Assembly (NCBI GenBank): GCA_031002005.1
Contig: JARYHS010009186.1
Location: 104,441,992 to 104,505,991, forward strand
From: Vandiemenella viatica
Lineage: Eukaryota; Arthropoda; Insecta; Orthoptera; Morabidae
Direction of reading: 5' to 3'
Length of the DNA: 64,000 nt
A program made the translations under genes and the position numbers. Each line of letters opens with the position of its first letter. Position 1 is the stretch's first letter. The notes under the pieces were generated by a model. That model was not told the origin of the DNA and ran no database searches. It saw only the letters and a program-made list of their open reading frames with translations. Below are positions 43,540-55,040 of this stretch, piece by piece.

Positions 43540-45650
43540 TTCTTTTTTTTTCATCGTACCCTCAAAAATGATCCATCGAAGATAACTCGACATTTCATCA
43601 TCAATCCAAAGCAAATTGCAGATCAGCTACTCATGAACAGGAAGGAAATTCATAAAATCATATCATCTAAAAAACACATAAAAACACACAGAAACAGTCA
43701 GGAAGAGATGAACAACCTCACCGATCCTTACTGTATGTCGGAGCTGGAAAAGGTTATTCACGATACAAAATAGGGAAGTCGGCATGTCTCGATGACATAC
43801 GATAAGAAATAAAGAACTTCGGATATAAAACCAAAGAATGGCTTCTACAGCTCTTTAACAAATGTATGAGTACATATCAAATTCCGAAGGTGTGCCGGAG
43901 GAAGAGAGTGAATGCTCTGCCGAAAACTGGAAAAGAATAAAACAATCTCAAATATTTTAGACCTATAGCGCTCTTGTGTCACCTTTAAAAATATTTGAGC
44001 CATTAATTCTGAATCATATCCAGCCTGTGATTGATCCAAAACGTATTCCACAGCAAGCTGTGTTTCGCCCTGGTAGAAGTTGTACCAAACAATTGCTGAG
44101 TCTAACACAGTTTATAGAGGATGGATTTGAGACCCATAAGGCCACTAGCGTTGTCTTTGTGGACTTTTCAGCAGCATACGTTACTGTTAACCACCAGTTA
44201 ATCCTTGAAAAGGTCTAAAATCTGACAAAGGCCACCAGTTTAACGAAGCTCATCCCTGCTCTTCTCCAGAACCGTAGTTTTTTCGTTGACTTTCAAGGAC
44301 AGCGCCACCGATGGAGGGTACAAGTAAATGGTCTACCTCAAGGTAGTGTACTGGCCCCAATACTTTTCAACATTTATACACACGATCATCCATTAAATCC
44401 AGTTACCAGGAGCTTGGTGTACGCTGAGGATCTTGCCCCAGCTTCACGGAGCACAAAGCTTGAAGTTGTAAAAAGAAATTTGTCTGCTACCCTTGAAAGC
44501 CTATGAAGCTATTAGAAGGAAACTCACTTAAGACCTAACCCTTCAGAAACTGAAGTGAGTGCCTTTCACCTAAAAAAATAGAAAAGCTAAGCCTAAGTTG
44601 AAAGTAATGTGGTCAGGTATCCAACAGACATGTAACACCCACTGAGCGTGGTGGTGTAATGGATAGCGTTCTGGCCTCACATTCGGGAGTACGGCGGTTC
44701 GAATCCCCGTCCAGGCATCCAGATTTGGGTTTTCCATGGTTTCCCAAATCATTCCAGGCAAATGCCGTGATGCTTCCTTAAAAAGGCCATGGCCGAATTC
44801 CTTCCCATTCCTTGCCCACATCCTTTCCAGTTTCTATAGACCTCGCTGTCGAGAGACGTAAAGCAATTAAAGAAAAATAATGTAACACCCCGAAATATCT
44901 GGGAGTGTCACTCGATAGATCCCTCACATATAAGAAGCACTTCAAGAACTTACCGCGCAAATTAGTTGAATCACATTGGGGCAGTCAACTACAAACTATA
45001 CGTACATCAAGAATTCTGTTACTCTGTAGCAGACTTCGCATTCTCAGTTTGGTATTCGTCATCTTACACCAAACAGATGGATGTAGCGCTAAAATAACAC
45101 CTGTAGTGCAGACTGCCTAAAACCTACCCCAGTTAAAAGGCTTTACTAGCTTTCGGGGATTGCACCACCCAGTATTCGGAGAGAAGGAGAGGACAAAAGT
45201 AGAGCTCGAAAGCGCTCGTCCACCGCACGGCCATACACCACCATCCCAGAGACTCAAGACGAGAAAAAGCTTCCTGAGGGAAAACTAATTGGATCATCTG
45301 AAAAGGCAAAAGTACAGTTGTGGAAAATGAAGGTAACAAACATCTAATAACCTCTGACAGTTGCAGATCGCTTGTCACCTGTCCAAGCAGACGAATGGAA
45401 CGCCTGGTGGTCCTTAAATCGATTGTGAGCAAGAATGGGCAAGTCCAAGGAAAACTTAGTGAAATATTGTTATACTGATGTTACCAGTATTAAGTGCGAA
45501 TGTGGTGAGGACCAAACGATTAACCATATGCTCGAGTGCCCTATGTGCCCAACATTCTGCAACAAAGATGATTTGTTTCGAGCAACATCGATTGCATGCA
45601 CTTGAGGTTGCGAAGTACTGGGTGAAATGTGTTTAAATTTTTTAATTTGC
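43540..45650 (+). pseudogene. Jockey-clade LINE reverse transcriptase, broken, SINE-interrupted
   Basis: Recognisable blocks in order: RTLKNDPSKITRHFIINPKQ; TDPYCMSELEKVIHDTK; a GKSACLDDI segment; IALLCHLFKIFEPLILNHIQ; RIPQQAVFRPGRSCTKQLL; VVFVDFSAAYVTVNHQLI (motif A); NGLPQGSVLAPILFNIY (motif B); VYAEDLAP (motif C, 44420-44431, where YADD has become YAED); NPSETEVSAFHL; then NTPKYLGVSLDRSLTYKKHF after the SINE, and KCECGEDQTINHMLECP (45488 on), the C-terminal zinc-knuckle-like end. There are several frameshifts and stops, and motif C has lost one catalytic Asp. It would have reverse transcribed its own RNA at a nicked target. The endonuclease domain is not found upstream. Confidence 0.9.
44630..44890 (+). 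mobile_element. SINE-1 inside the Jockey LINE, perfect 11-bp target duplication
   Basis: The element (44641-44879) is bounded by ATGTAACACCC at 44630-44640 and again at 44880-44890, an exact 11-bp duplication. Head: CTGAGCGTGGTGGTGTAATG, A box GGTGTAATGGATAGCG, perfect B box GGTTCGAATCC. Then comes the core, GACCTCGCTGTCGAGAGACG, TAAAGCAATTAAAG and an A-rich end. Removing it joins the LINE frame at NTPKYLGV. The intact duplication and boxes mark a recent insertion by target-primed reverse transcription. The minus frame at 44570-44821 is a SINE translation. Confidence 0.97.
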
Positions 45651-46080
45651 ACAATTTTTTAACAATGTATATGATGTTAATGATTCGAGAATAATAATCA
45701 TTTTGGGGTCGGGTGCCTTTGATGAGGTCGTAACTTCGTATTAATGGGGGAACTGAAGTGGTGATATCTGTCTGCGAAACGAGTAACTATGTTAAGTGTG
45801 TGATAAGTGGATTTTATCTTTTCTGAAATGTATACATGAAGCAGAGATTGGGGGCCGTCGCGGTATTAGCCTTGCTGGGTTCAAAAAACCGCCTAAAAAC
45901 CGCAGTCAAGACTTCCGGTACGAGAGAGCCTCAAGTCGTGCCCGGTTCCGTTATCCCCCCCCCCCCCATCCCTTATCCAGCACCGAGCCACAATGGTGGA
46001 TTAATATTTCATACCACTTCATGTAATACAAATGTTTCTTCACTGCAATGCCATATTCCTGTAAAAGGAGTACCATAAAT
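45651..46080. other. Unrecognised region with a C13 run
   Basis: A GC-richer stretch (45835-46000) reads GCCGTCGCGGTATTAGCCTT, AAAAAACCGCCTAAAAACCG, CAGTCAAGACTTCCGGTACG and then C13 (45955-45967). It looks like a conserved piece of an interspersed repeat, but only one copy is in this window. Overlapping plus frames of 76 and 80 codons are unrecognised. Confidence 0.35.
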
Positions 46081-49000
46081 CGCTGTGATCTTTTCTAGTT
46101 GTGCGGTAGTGTGCTATCACAAGAGGCTAAAGGCGAATGTACTTCTAAGTAAAAAGAGTCTTGAATAAACGAAGAAAAATACCTCTCACGTTAACCTAAA
46201 ATTGCATTTTACCTGTTAATGATGGAAAGGTTAGTTATAATATGTATCAAGCGATTTTTAAGCAAATATGCAACTAAAATTAATTGGTTAAATTATACCG
46301 AAAATGCAGCATTAAAAATAGTGGACTCTACAAATAACTCTTCAGACACACTCTCATTAAAATTCTCTCCTTCAAACATTCCTGCAATATCTTTAAATAT
46401 GCGGGTACGCCGAATGGTAGTATTACGCAAAAAAAATAATGATCGTTTAAAAAGTCACCAGTAGTGGCATATTTTATGGATAAAACAATTGCCAATACAA
46501 TAGCGGAATGCTAAGAAATCTGCACAACGTAGTGACATTAGAGAATGTAGACTGAAGGATACAACAAAAGTAAAAAAATAAAATGTGTTAGTTTATTTAT
46601 TAATTACTTTTGTTCCATAACGTGGAACATATTATGTTAAATGCATATACATACAAAGCGAATTATAATTATATTGAAAAAGTATTATATGCCACAATAA
46701 AACTAAAAAAAAAATTTCAACTGAATTTTAATAACGGAATGTTAGACACAATTAGTTTTTTTCCACAATCTCTTGATTAGCAGGAGTTTGCAACAACTCT
46801 AAGCGTGGTGGAATTGTATTAAAGCAAGAAAGTAAAGTATTTCGAAGTTTAACATTTGCTGCTACGTACTATCTTATGCTTTGTGTTGTCTATTATCAAT
46901 ATGATCTCTGATTCTAGTTAAAGAAAACCTCAACGATCTCTGTCGTGTCACTGATTTCATGCTGTAAGAATTTATTAATACTCCGATAAACATTAGCTTA
47001 ATTTTGAGACTACTTATTGGTTACTTAAAACTTTTCTAAAATTTTCCACTTACAAAACAAAAATGTCTGAAAAATCAATAATACAGATCACTACTTTGTT
47101 TTCAACCGATGATGAATAATTATTTTTATTTCTAACATCTCTAACCGGTAATTTTATTTGTGGAATAAAATACTAAATTATAATTAACTCAAACATTAGG
47201 CACTTTTGGCTATTCCATTGTTTTTAAGGGAAAATATTATATTTTATGAAACTTTATAGTGAACAGATCAAGTCCTTTCTTACATTAACACCTAAAATGT
47301 AAGTGTGATTAATTGTTTTCAGCATTACCATTTGATAAAAGCTAATTCAGATATCAATTTCTACAAAAAAAAGTTATTTGGTACATCAAGTTAAACACAT
47401 AATTCTACCAGTATCAACGTCTTTCTACAGACTTCACAAATTCTATTTCTTAAGATAATGTTATAAAATTTTAATTGTCATGTTATTATGTTATCATTGT
47501 TATCACAGATTGATTACATTATCCATGGTGAAATAAGGTCTGATTATATTACTGTAATAGGTTAAGCAGAAAATGTATAAATTAATGTAAAAATTGAAAC
47601 TGGTCGGATGGTTGATTGACCGAAGGCCATCATTAATAAAAATAAATAAATACATGAACACCCTTGCAAAAGGTAGTTTCTGCAAAGATAAAGCTTCTAA
47701 CTAAAAACAATGCTTTTATGTAGATTTCAGATGTTTTTTGTGTCAACTTTGTAATATTGTGGTCTGCGATGATTTTAAAGAAGAATGTCACACGAGCATA
47801 TCAGAGAAGAAGAAGCAATAAAATAGAACAGTTGAAAGGTATGTTGTGAATTTGATTCTTACCTTCGAATAAATTATTGAAGTACAGTTCCGAAATTTGG
47901 GTAATGACTGGCATATATACGATAATGTCGTTCAGATATTAACTGCTCCCATCAACCTTCAATGTGAAAAAAGCCATTTATTGTATTCCAAAATATACTG
48001 ACGCTTTTTGTATTGTATGAACTATTGTAAAAGGCAACATATAGAATTACTTATAACCACGGTGGTAGAAACAGATAGCGGAAAGTCTGTAATGTCTTTG
48101 ATGAGACAAAAAGAAAATCATGAATAATGATTTGCAAGAATTAATATCTCTCACTGACTATGCTAGGAATAGACGAGGGAAGGGTAATTCAAACGACAAA
48201 AATAATACACCTTTTTATTGTAATTACTGTTAGATATAATTTGAAGTTACTTTCTCTCGGAAAATTATACATAAAAAAAATCAATCCAAGTTACTTTTGA
48301 TATTTTGCTGTAGTATTTCATTTCAATCTACATAAATTATTGAGTCTGACTAACGTAAGAACTTTGCAATCATACTCCAGAGGAGATTCGCTGCTGCATC
48401 AATGCAGCCAATACAACAAACCTAAGTAGGAAATGCGATATCTCAAAATGTGAGTGGCATATATTTTTTTTATTAACGCGTTAATCTGAAGAGACTTATG
48501 AGAAAAATTCACTTGTTTATTAGAACGGAACATAAAGCAGTTATTTTAGAGATTCTTGCCTTGGTTAAGTGAAATGTGATTATTAAATACTTTGAGCGCC
48601 AGTAAAACGTGGGCGGAGGCAAGATGCTTCCTTGAAAATTTAGATTAATTCCACGAAAGATCTTTTCAAACTCTCTGTAATTCTGATTATATTCAGGAGT
48701 TGATATCCCTGCTAACACTGTGTACGCCGCTATAATCAAATTACATTGCCTTTACCAGAAGATTCTATCAAAGTTTTATGATATTGTATCTCTTTAACAC
48801 CCGCAGTGAGACAATCAGAACCAAAATCGTCGTAGTTTAATATCGTATTTATGGATAGAACTATTTCAGCTTGACTTCCTCATTTTCTTTTCCAAAAATA
48901 TTCGCTGTGCGTCTTCCCATATAAATTCCTAGCTAGATAAATTTTAGTTATCTTCTTTTTAAATGCTTCGGGTGGAAGGTGATATTCTCCACCTGCCCTA

Positions 49001-49113
49001 AACCGCTAGTAACCTTTTTAAATTGACTGTTCCGCTCAACTCCATTTAAATAATGCCCTTTCGGAAATATTTGAAGGTTTTGTTGAATGGCTGGAAGAAG
49101 TCCATATTTGAAA
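46081..49113. other. 3 kb of AT-rich DNA, nothing recognised
   Basis: The frames at 46219-46464, 47503-47685 and 48509-48739 are short and composition-driven. 46740-46960 has a slightly protein-like minus reading (VTRQRSLRFSLTRIRDHI) that I cannot assign. No repeat ends, tRNA or splice-structured gene seen. Confidence 0.45.
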
Positions 49114-50423
49114 CTAGCTGCCCCGACAGACTTCTTTCTGTCAAAAGTTATTGTCCTATCGTAGTCCAATAGAAAAAAATAAATAAATAAAACGTATTAC
49201 AGAGTGATCACAGGATTTAATGTCTCAATAATTAACATCGATTACTAACAAAAATAAGTTTTCTATTTCATACACTGCAAGACGTTAGTAATAATGTGAT
49301 GATATTTTTATTGTAATCATTTGTGGTACACGATATTTTTTGTTTGGTTATCTGGTGCGTAAACAAATAAAGCTAACACCTTTCCAAGGCGGGAGAAGGC
49401 AACATACAACTGTCCATGAGAGAAGCATGGGTTTTCAAGATCAATGTCGCAAACACTCAAAGACTGACCCTGGGATTTATTTATGGTCATAGCGAAAGCA
49501 AGCCGCACTGGAAATTGCAGTCGTTTAAATTCAAATGGTACGTCAGTTGGTACCATTGGAATGCGAGGTATCAACACATCTTCTCCCTTATATTTTCCCT
49601 TTGGAATGGTTGCTTCGATCACATTGTTCAATAATTTTTTCACTGTAAGCCGTGTGCCATTAAAAAGACGCGGTTGGTTGATATTTCGCAGCATTATGAC
49701 CACCGATCCTACTTTTAATTGAAAATTATGAGGCAGCAATCCTGGCAAATCCAGTGAGTTCAAAAATTCTGGTGGATAGTTGACGACATCATCTTGGTTA
49801 GCTGCGCAATCAGCTGATTTGTATGTCCTTAATTCACCGGCAATTTCATTTTGAATTTCGAAATTTATTTAATTTACGTCAGTGTTTTTGTCTCTGTAAT
49901 ATATTTCGGTTGTTCAACCAAAAAATCGACAGGAAATGTAATGCAGACAGTCAAAACGTTTACAGGGATTTTGTCATTACCAATGCCAATGAGTTGTTTT
50001 GAAAACATTTCTTGAGATCGATCATTTTGCAATTCCAAAGATAATCATAAACCGCCTTTGTTTTGTTTTGATTGACTGGCAGTAATATTATTTTCGTTGA
50101 TGACACGCAAACATTTTTTTCCCTTCAAACTTTATTTTGGGCATGCATAGATTATTAATATCCATACAGTCTAATCAACTTGAAGGCATACCAGAGCTAA
50201 TCCTGACACGCCTTTGTTTTGTTTTGATTGGCTGGTTTGTATGGGAAAAGAAAGGTGTTGATTTTACTATTTTCCTCGCAATTTTTACGTTTTTTCTCTC
50301 TATAAGAACCTTCCTTGTGGATTAACGAAAATATGAAGGAAAAAAAATTAGCCGTATTGGTCGAACCGTTCTCGTGTTTTGCACTTAGCATCACATTTGG
50401 CGATTCATTTTTATTTATATAGA
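49114..50423 (-). mobile_element. Helitron C, same family as Helitron B
   Basis: On the minus strand the 5' end is TCTATATAAATAAAAATGAA (50423 downwards). The 3' end is a perfect hairpin GACAGA-AAGAAG-TCTGTC (49142-49125), GGGGCAG, CTAG (49117-49114), then T. The base before the 5' end is T rather than the expected A. Taking the start three bases earlier (50426) gives an A, so the precise start is uncertain. The body has the B-type head, a helicase fragment and a 3' region aligning with B (TCACTCTGTAATACGTTTTA). About 1.3 kb and non-autonomous. Confidence 0.85.
49317..49858 (-). pseudogene. PIF1-like Helitron helicase, C-terminal half (Helitron C)
   Basis: The longest intact helicase stretch in the window, open for about 180 codons. 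It reads EIQNEIAGELRTYKSADCAA, NQDDVVNYPPEFLNSLDLPG, VGSVVIMLRNINQPRLFNGT, KYKGEDVLIPRIPMVPTD, RLAFAMTINKSQGQSLSV (motif V), ENPCFSHGQLYVAFSRLG (motif VI) and APDNQTKNIVYH. These are the last motifs of Helitron SF1B helicase. Walker A and B and the Rep domain are missing, so it cannot work alone. Upstream (49860-50030) the remains of the preceding helicase segment are frameshifted. The plus-strand frames here are shadows. Confidence 0.92.
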
Positions 50424-50699
50424 AGATTTTAAAAGTTAAAAAGTATTATTACTCGCAGCCAATTCAACCATCGTTAATTCTACCTGAACATAGTTTAAAA
50501 CGAATGAAACCCCTCACCACAAGGCTTAACACAACATTCTTAAAACAATAGGAAAAGCGTGGCTCGATCGTCAGACGATAATGCATATCGCTTCTTAACT
50601 GACATACCAGTAATAGATTTTGCTTTTTAGGTATTCTTAATATTGCATCCTTCTAAACTGATGAATTCTATTTTCATAGTCGAATCTTTCGTGGTAGGC
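50424..50699. other. Spacer between two Helitron pieces
   Basis: Nothing recognised. Confidence 0.45.
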
Positions 50700-51122
50700 G
50701 GCATGGGTGTAAATGTAAACACACTGAACAAATAAACACACAATTGGTTTTCGAGAGAAGCGAAAATTTAAAAGCAACCAAGAAAATGCACGCACGGAGG
50801 AAATAATGATAACACACTTACATTAGTGATATTATTTTCGCTGATCACACGCAGGCATAGTTTAATATCCATAGAGCCTAATCAACATGAAGTCATACCA
50901 AAGATAATCCTAACGCGCCTTTGTTTTGTTTTGATTGAGGGAAAAGAAAAATGTTGTTTTTACTATATTCCTTCCAATTTTTCCGGTTTTTTTTTTTCTC
51001 TTTATAAGAACCTTCCTTGTGCCTTAACGAAAATATAAAAAAAAGAATTAGTCGAATTGGTCGAGCCGTTCGCGAGTTTTGCGGTTAGCAACACATTTGG
51101 GGATTCATTTTTATTATATAGA
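50700..51122 (-). mobile_element. Isolated 5' head of a B-type Helitron
   Basis: The minus strand starts after an A with TCTATATAATAAAAATGAAT (51122 downwards). It continues CCCCAAATGTGTTGCTAACC, CGCAAAACTCGCGAACGGC and CAAGGAAGGTTCTTATAAAG, then runs to CAATTGTGTGTTTATTTG near 50730. It matches the Helitron B head in order and content. No helicase or 3' hairpin follows, so this is a truncated head. The plus frame at 50826-51038 is non-coding. Confidence 0.75.
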
Positions 51123-52910
51123 TAATTTCCGATTTATCGGGTGCCTTTTCACCGCATTTCAGCACAGCAAATAGTTTTATGTGACTTACATTACGATACC
51201 CTATACGGATGTCCCTATCCAAAAGTTCAGTACGGATGTTTCTGATCAAGAGACAGTCATTTCTACGCTGAAAGAAAGATTCTAAACTAAAGCAATGGAT
51301 GCTCAGGCAGTCACAATTTTCTGAGTAATATCTATGCTGTTAACTGGAGTATTGATATTGGATTAATACTTTGCCTGCATTAGTCTCACCCCATCAAGAA
51401 ATTGATCAATTTCCAATAAAACATTAACATACTGAATATTTTTGAACCTATAATTTATTAGATTATTTGAACATATTTTACTGAAGCAAAAAATTATCGA
51501 TATATTTAAAATAAATTATGAGTTGTCTAAACAAATACTTTCTTGAGTAATGAAGTACTGTCCTGATTATCATAAAAAAGGAAGGATTTTTTAAGCATTC
51601 TGTAAACGTGCCCTAATATGCATTTGTCTGACATAGTCATAATACAGGAAAATGAATGATTTGGCGAATTTACTTTACAAATCATAAGAAAATATGGAAT
51701 TTGCGTAAACCAAATTAGGCAGGAACCACGATAAGAAACTGAAAAATTAAAGCAGATTCCTGTTTTAAAATAAATATCTCCAACAAAACACATTTCTTCA
51801 TAACTTGACATTAAATACTTATTTTATTGAGTTTATTTGTTTCTAGATATGATCTAACATGACTAGGAAATTTTAATTACAAATATAACTTCATGTAAAA
51901 TTTTTCAATTTTGTTATATAGTTTATACATTTGAAAAACCTACTTTATTCATTTGAAAGCTCTTAAACATGAATTTTTACCTAAATTGTTAAACTTATAT
52001 CTCTATTACGATTTTTTTTTTTATGAGGATTAAAGCAATGAAATTTTTGCGTATTAATTTAAACTCCGTTTTCGTGAATCATACTACCTAATACCACTAT
52101 AGGAAGATTATGAAGATCCGAGGCACGTGCAAAATGAGCATCTGATCAGTTGGAATGCAGATATTGCATTCCCGAGGATCCATAGTCCTGTCGGAAATCT
52201 GAACGCTTCATCCATACTCTCAAAGGACATTGATTCCTAGAGGCCATTATTTTGGAAATAGTGTACATAGGAAATTTCGTAGTCTTGTTGGTAGGTTAAT
52301 GGAAACAGTATGTTACAAAAATGATAACATAAGGAACAGATTCGTTCAACCTTCAAACAGATTTGACGGTATGTCACATTAATGAAATTATGGTGTAAGT
52401 GACAAAAGTAATTCTGAGTATATTAGATAGTGAAGACTATACGACCAGAACAAGAAAGTTTCTAAAATATCCACATCTTATTGTTTCTTGAAATATATAA
52501 AACCAACAACTAAATGCTATGTGTTTAGTTGTTTCTTAAAACTCCACTAAATTATTCCTTCATATGATCTGTTGCCACATAATGATTAATTGCAGATATT
52601 AAAAATATTGTTCTGAAAAGTAAAATGGTTAAATCGCTAAAAAAGTACAGAGATATTGTGAATGTAATTTCACATGTTATGAAATAATTCAATCTTATTT
52701 TTTTATACATGCCAATATTTTAGGTGAAGAAATTATTTTATGCCAGTTTAAAAAAAAAAAAATAGAACACTTCTTCTTGTGAAAATTGTAACACCCAGAA
52801 TGAATGGTTTAAATCACTCTAAAATTGGAGGATATGTAGAGCAGTGGAACCATAATAAGTTATTGAGGTTGTAAAGAGATAGTGTTCATGGAGGCTCAGC
52901 AGTACCCTTT
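51123..52910. other. AT-rich DNA, nothing recognised
   Basis: No coding motif or repeat terminus. The 94-codon minus frame at 51527-51811 is unrecognised. A 20-base string shared with the 3' part of Helitron B (52795-52814 and 36451-36470) is too short to call. Confidence 0.45.
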
Positions 52911-53060
52911 TTTACGCCACGTCGGATATAGGGGGGAGGGGGGTGGTGGTAAATCTGGGGTGCTTGTACCGTGCCGCAACTTCAGGGGGGCGGTAAAATT
53001 TTATTTGAAGTGGCAATAAATGGTAAGCATAAGGGGGGCGACAGATCAAAGTATATCTCT
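52911..53060 (-). mobile_element. Possible fragment of the 53.2-kb MITE family
   Basis: GCCACGTCGGATATAGGGGG and GAGGGGGGTGG resemble, in the opposite orientation, the segment inside the neighbouring MITE (complement of 53280-53330). Neither end is preserved. Confidence 0.4.
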
Positions 53061-53242
53061 ATATTACTCCCGATGGCAAATTCAAGTTTTTGCCCTGGCT
53101 CGGAAATTGGTAGATCTACTTCTGTTCTTATTGCTCAAAATGTGTTCGGCATCACTCTCGCTACAGCGAAAACGGAATACTTTATTACTTTTATATTAAC
53201 TATTTAATTCCAAATCTTACAGTTCCTAATATCTCCTGTATC

Positions 53243-53608
53243 TTAGGGAGCGTCCATAAACCACGTAGCTCCATTTCGGCCTCCTGTGAACCCCCCTCCC
53301 CTCCACATAGCCCGACGTGGCTTTTGCCTCTACCCCCCCTCTTTTCCCACACGCACAACGTTGCTTTTTCCCTTACTCATTTCAGAAGACATTTTGTACT
53401 GTTTTCTCTTGACAGACTATCGTAAATTACATACGGAAATAATTACATGACGAAAATAAATATTCACATGCTGTTGTGTGTTCTGTACCTCAATTTAATT
53501 GTGACAAGTAATATGAATGAAAAGCTACTTCACCTGGCCCTAACGCAACTATCCAGCCAGCCCCTCCGCCCCCCAGACCGAGCCACGTAGTTTATGCACG
53601 CTCCCTTA
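53243..53608. mobile_element. PIF/Harbinger-like MITE with TTA target duplication
   Basis: The element is 53246-53605. Its left end GGGAGCGTCCATAAACCACG and the complement of its right end GGGAGCGTGCATAAACTACG extend to 26 bp with 3 mismatches. TTA flanks both ends (53243-53245 and 53606-53608), the 3-bp TWA duplication characteristic of PIF/Harbinger transposition. The body is pyrimidine-rich, without coding capacity. An autonomous transposase would have acted in trans. Confidence 0.85.
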
Positions 53609-53621
53609 TCTACCGCATAAA

Positions 53622-53693
53622 ATGGTGAATCGAACCAGCTTCCTCCTTAATACCAGGCCCAATACGTTAACCGCACGCTTACCAAGCTCGCTG
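53622..53693 (-). mobile_element. SINE-1 head only
   Basis: On the minus strand GCGAGCTTGGTAAGCGTGCG, GGTTAACGTATTGGGCC and GGTTCGATTCACC carry the A- and B-box regions. No core follows. It sits 17 bases from the MITE. It could be mistaken for a tRNA gene, but the arms do not pair properly. Confidence 0.65.
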
Positions 53694-54539
53694 CTATAAT
53701 TTTATTCACATTAAAAAAATAATTACGCATTTTCCTAGAAATTTGTTCAGCGCGATTGTTGAGGGTACGAATTGTTTTGGTACCTACAATAAATGCGGGA
53801 CAAACCCCTCCTTCCTGGTCTAAATTACGCCCTATTGTTTACATTCTGATGTAAATAACGTCAGGGTAGGAATGACAGAACTACACAAATTCCACAAAAA
53901 AATATCTGGCGAGAGTGAAAAGAATGATCTCCTGTTCTTGACAAAGGGAGGAAGGTACAGCTGGTTGCAGCTGAATCACATAATTTACTTCTCTTCCCTT
54001 AAGCGAGATGCAGCACTCTGGAGCAATTCCGCGTCTTCCGTTCAAACAAAGCCACGTCCAGCCGAGAGGAGTTGTTGTTTAAGTTTGAAAAAATAATTAT
54101 GCCTGGAATGCAAACGCAGCAAGAAAAGTTTTGCCCACCCCACGCCCTCCCTTTTTGTTTGAGTTTGGGATTTAATAATAGCGCTCGCGAAGGCGGTTTT
54201 AATGAGCTCCTGAGCGATCGTCAGGATTTCCACTCGCGGCAGACCGCAGATGAAGCTCCGGCAGGCTTGTTCGACATCCTTTCGTCAAACGACGCTAGAG
54301 AGGACGGCTTCAAAGGCTGCTGCACCAGAGAGATGAAATCACGTTTCAGCCTTCTTTTGCGGCTAATGAAGTAGTAAACCTTCGTTTACACTGTTATTTG
54401 ATTTATGGCATTTTGTTTGATGTGGAAAGAGGCACGATGATAGACAACTGCTTCTTGTATACTTTTATTGATTTTCTCAGATATTGTTCCCACACTCTGT
54501 ACGGTAATTATAGGGACTTTGACTATTATCAGATATAAG
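53694..54539. other. Unrecognised region with plus-strand ORFs
   Basis: Plus frames at 53872-54096 (74 codons) and 54072-54374 (100 codons) overlap in a moderately GC-rich stretch (54180-54370). The second protein has a charged, protein-like second half but no motif I recognise. A host exon is possible; no function is proposed. Confidence 0.3.
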
Positions 54540-54800
54540 AACGAAGACTTTCCCGGCGTATGACTGCAATGTAGTCTTCACGGGTGTACCGCCGGATAGT
54601 GTTGTGGAAACACAATATTTCGACGGCTGGCTCTGCCGTCTTCTTCAGGTGTAGAGACATCTGTAATGGTCGGCTGACCCACAGATACTGAGATGGTTCG
54701 AGTGCCGCTCTTCCTTATATACATGTCCGCGTGGCCTCGGCGATGGCTTACTATGAGCCAGGCCCGCAGCCAACTGGCGGTTATCAGATATATTAATCTA
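54540..54800 (-). mobile_element. Penelope-like element terminus with ribozyme-like fold
   Basis: On the minus strand a TATA-like TATATAAG (54721-54714) is followed by TCTGTGGGTCAGCCGACC. Next comes CTGAAGA (54648-54642), A, a perfect 6-bp stem GACGGC/GCCGTC (54640-54635 and 54627-54622) and GAAA (54621-54618). An imperfect TTGTG/CACAA hairpin and CCGGCGGTACACCCGTGAAG come after that. This arrangement resembles the terminal repeats of Penelope-like retroelements, some of which are known to encode hammerhead ribozymes. No reverse transcriptase frame lies nearby, so it would be a solo terminus. Confidence 0.55.
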
Positions 54801-54913
54801 CATCCCAGAATTAACAACACGTAAACAGTTACGAATATCACGTAAGCATTGTTCTTCAAATTGCTTTGAATCGAACTTAATCAGGTCCAGTGCATAACTG
54901 TTTCTTCCCCTAC

Positions 54914-55040
54914 GACCTAACGTCTCGCTGACGTCGAAATCATAAGAAGCGGAACGAAATTCGATGCGAGGTACGGAAAGAATTCCACCAATATCGTTTG
55001 AAGCAGTGATTTCTGAAAACCATGGAAAACCGTATTGACA
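54914..55040 (-). mobile_element. SINE-1, degenerate core/tail
   Basis: The minus strand keeps ACGGTTTTCCATGGTTTTC, a TTGGTGGAATTCTTTCC segment and a TATGATTTCGACGTCAGCG tail. The tRNA-like head is absent. Confidence 0.65.

Noticed and set aside
52795..52814. 20-bp identity with the 3' region of Helitron B (36451-36470)
   Set aside because: Flanks do not match on either side and no terminus follows, so it may be chance or a very short relic.
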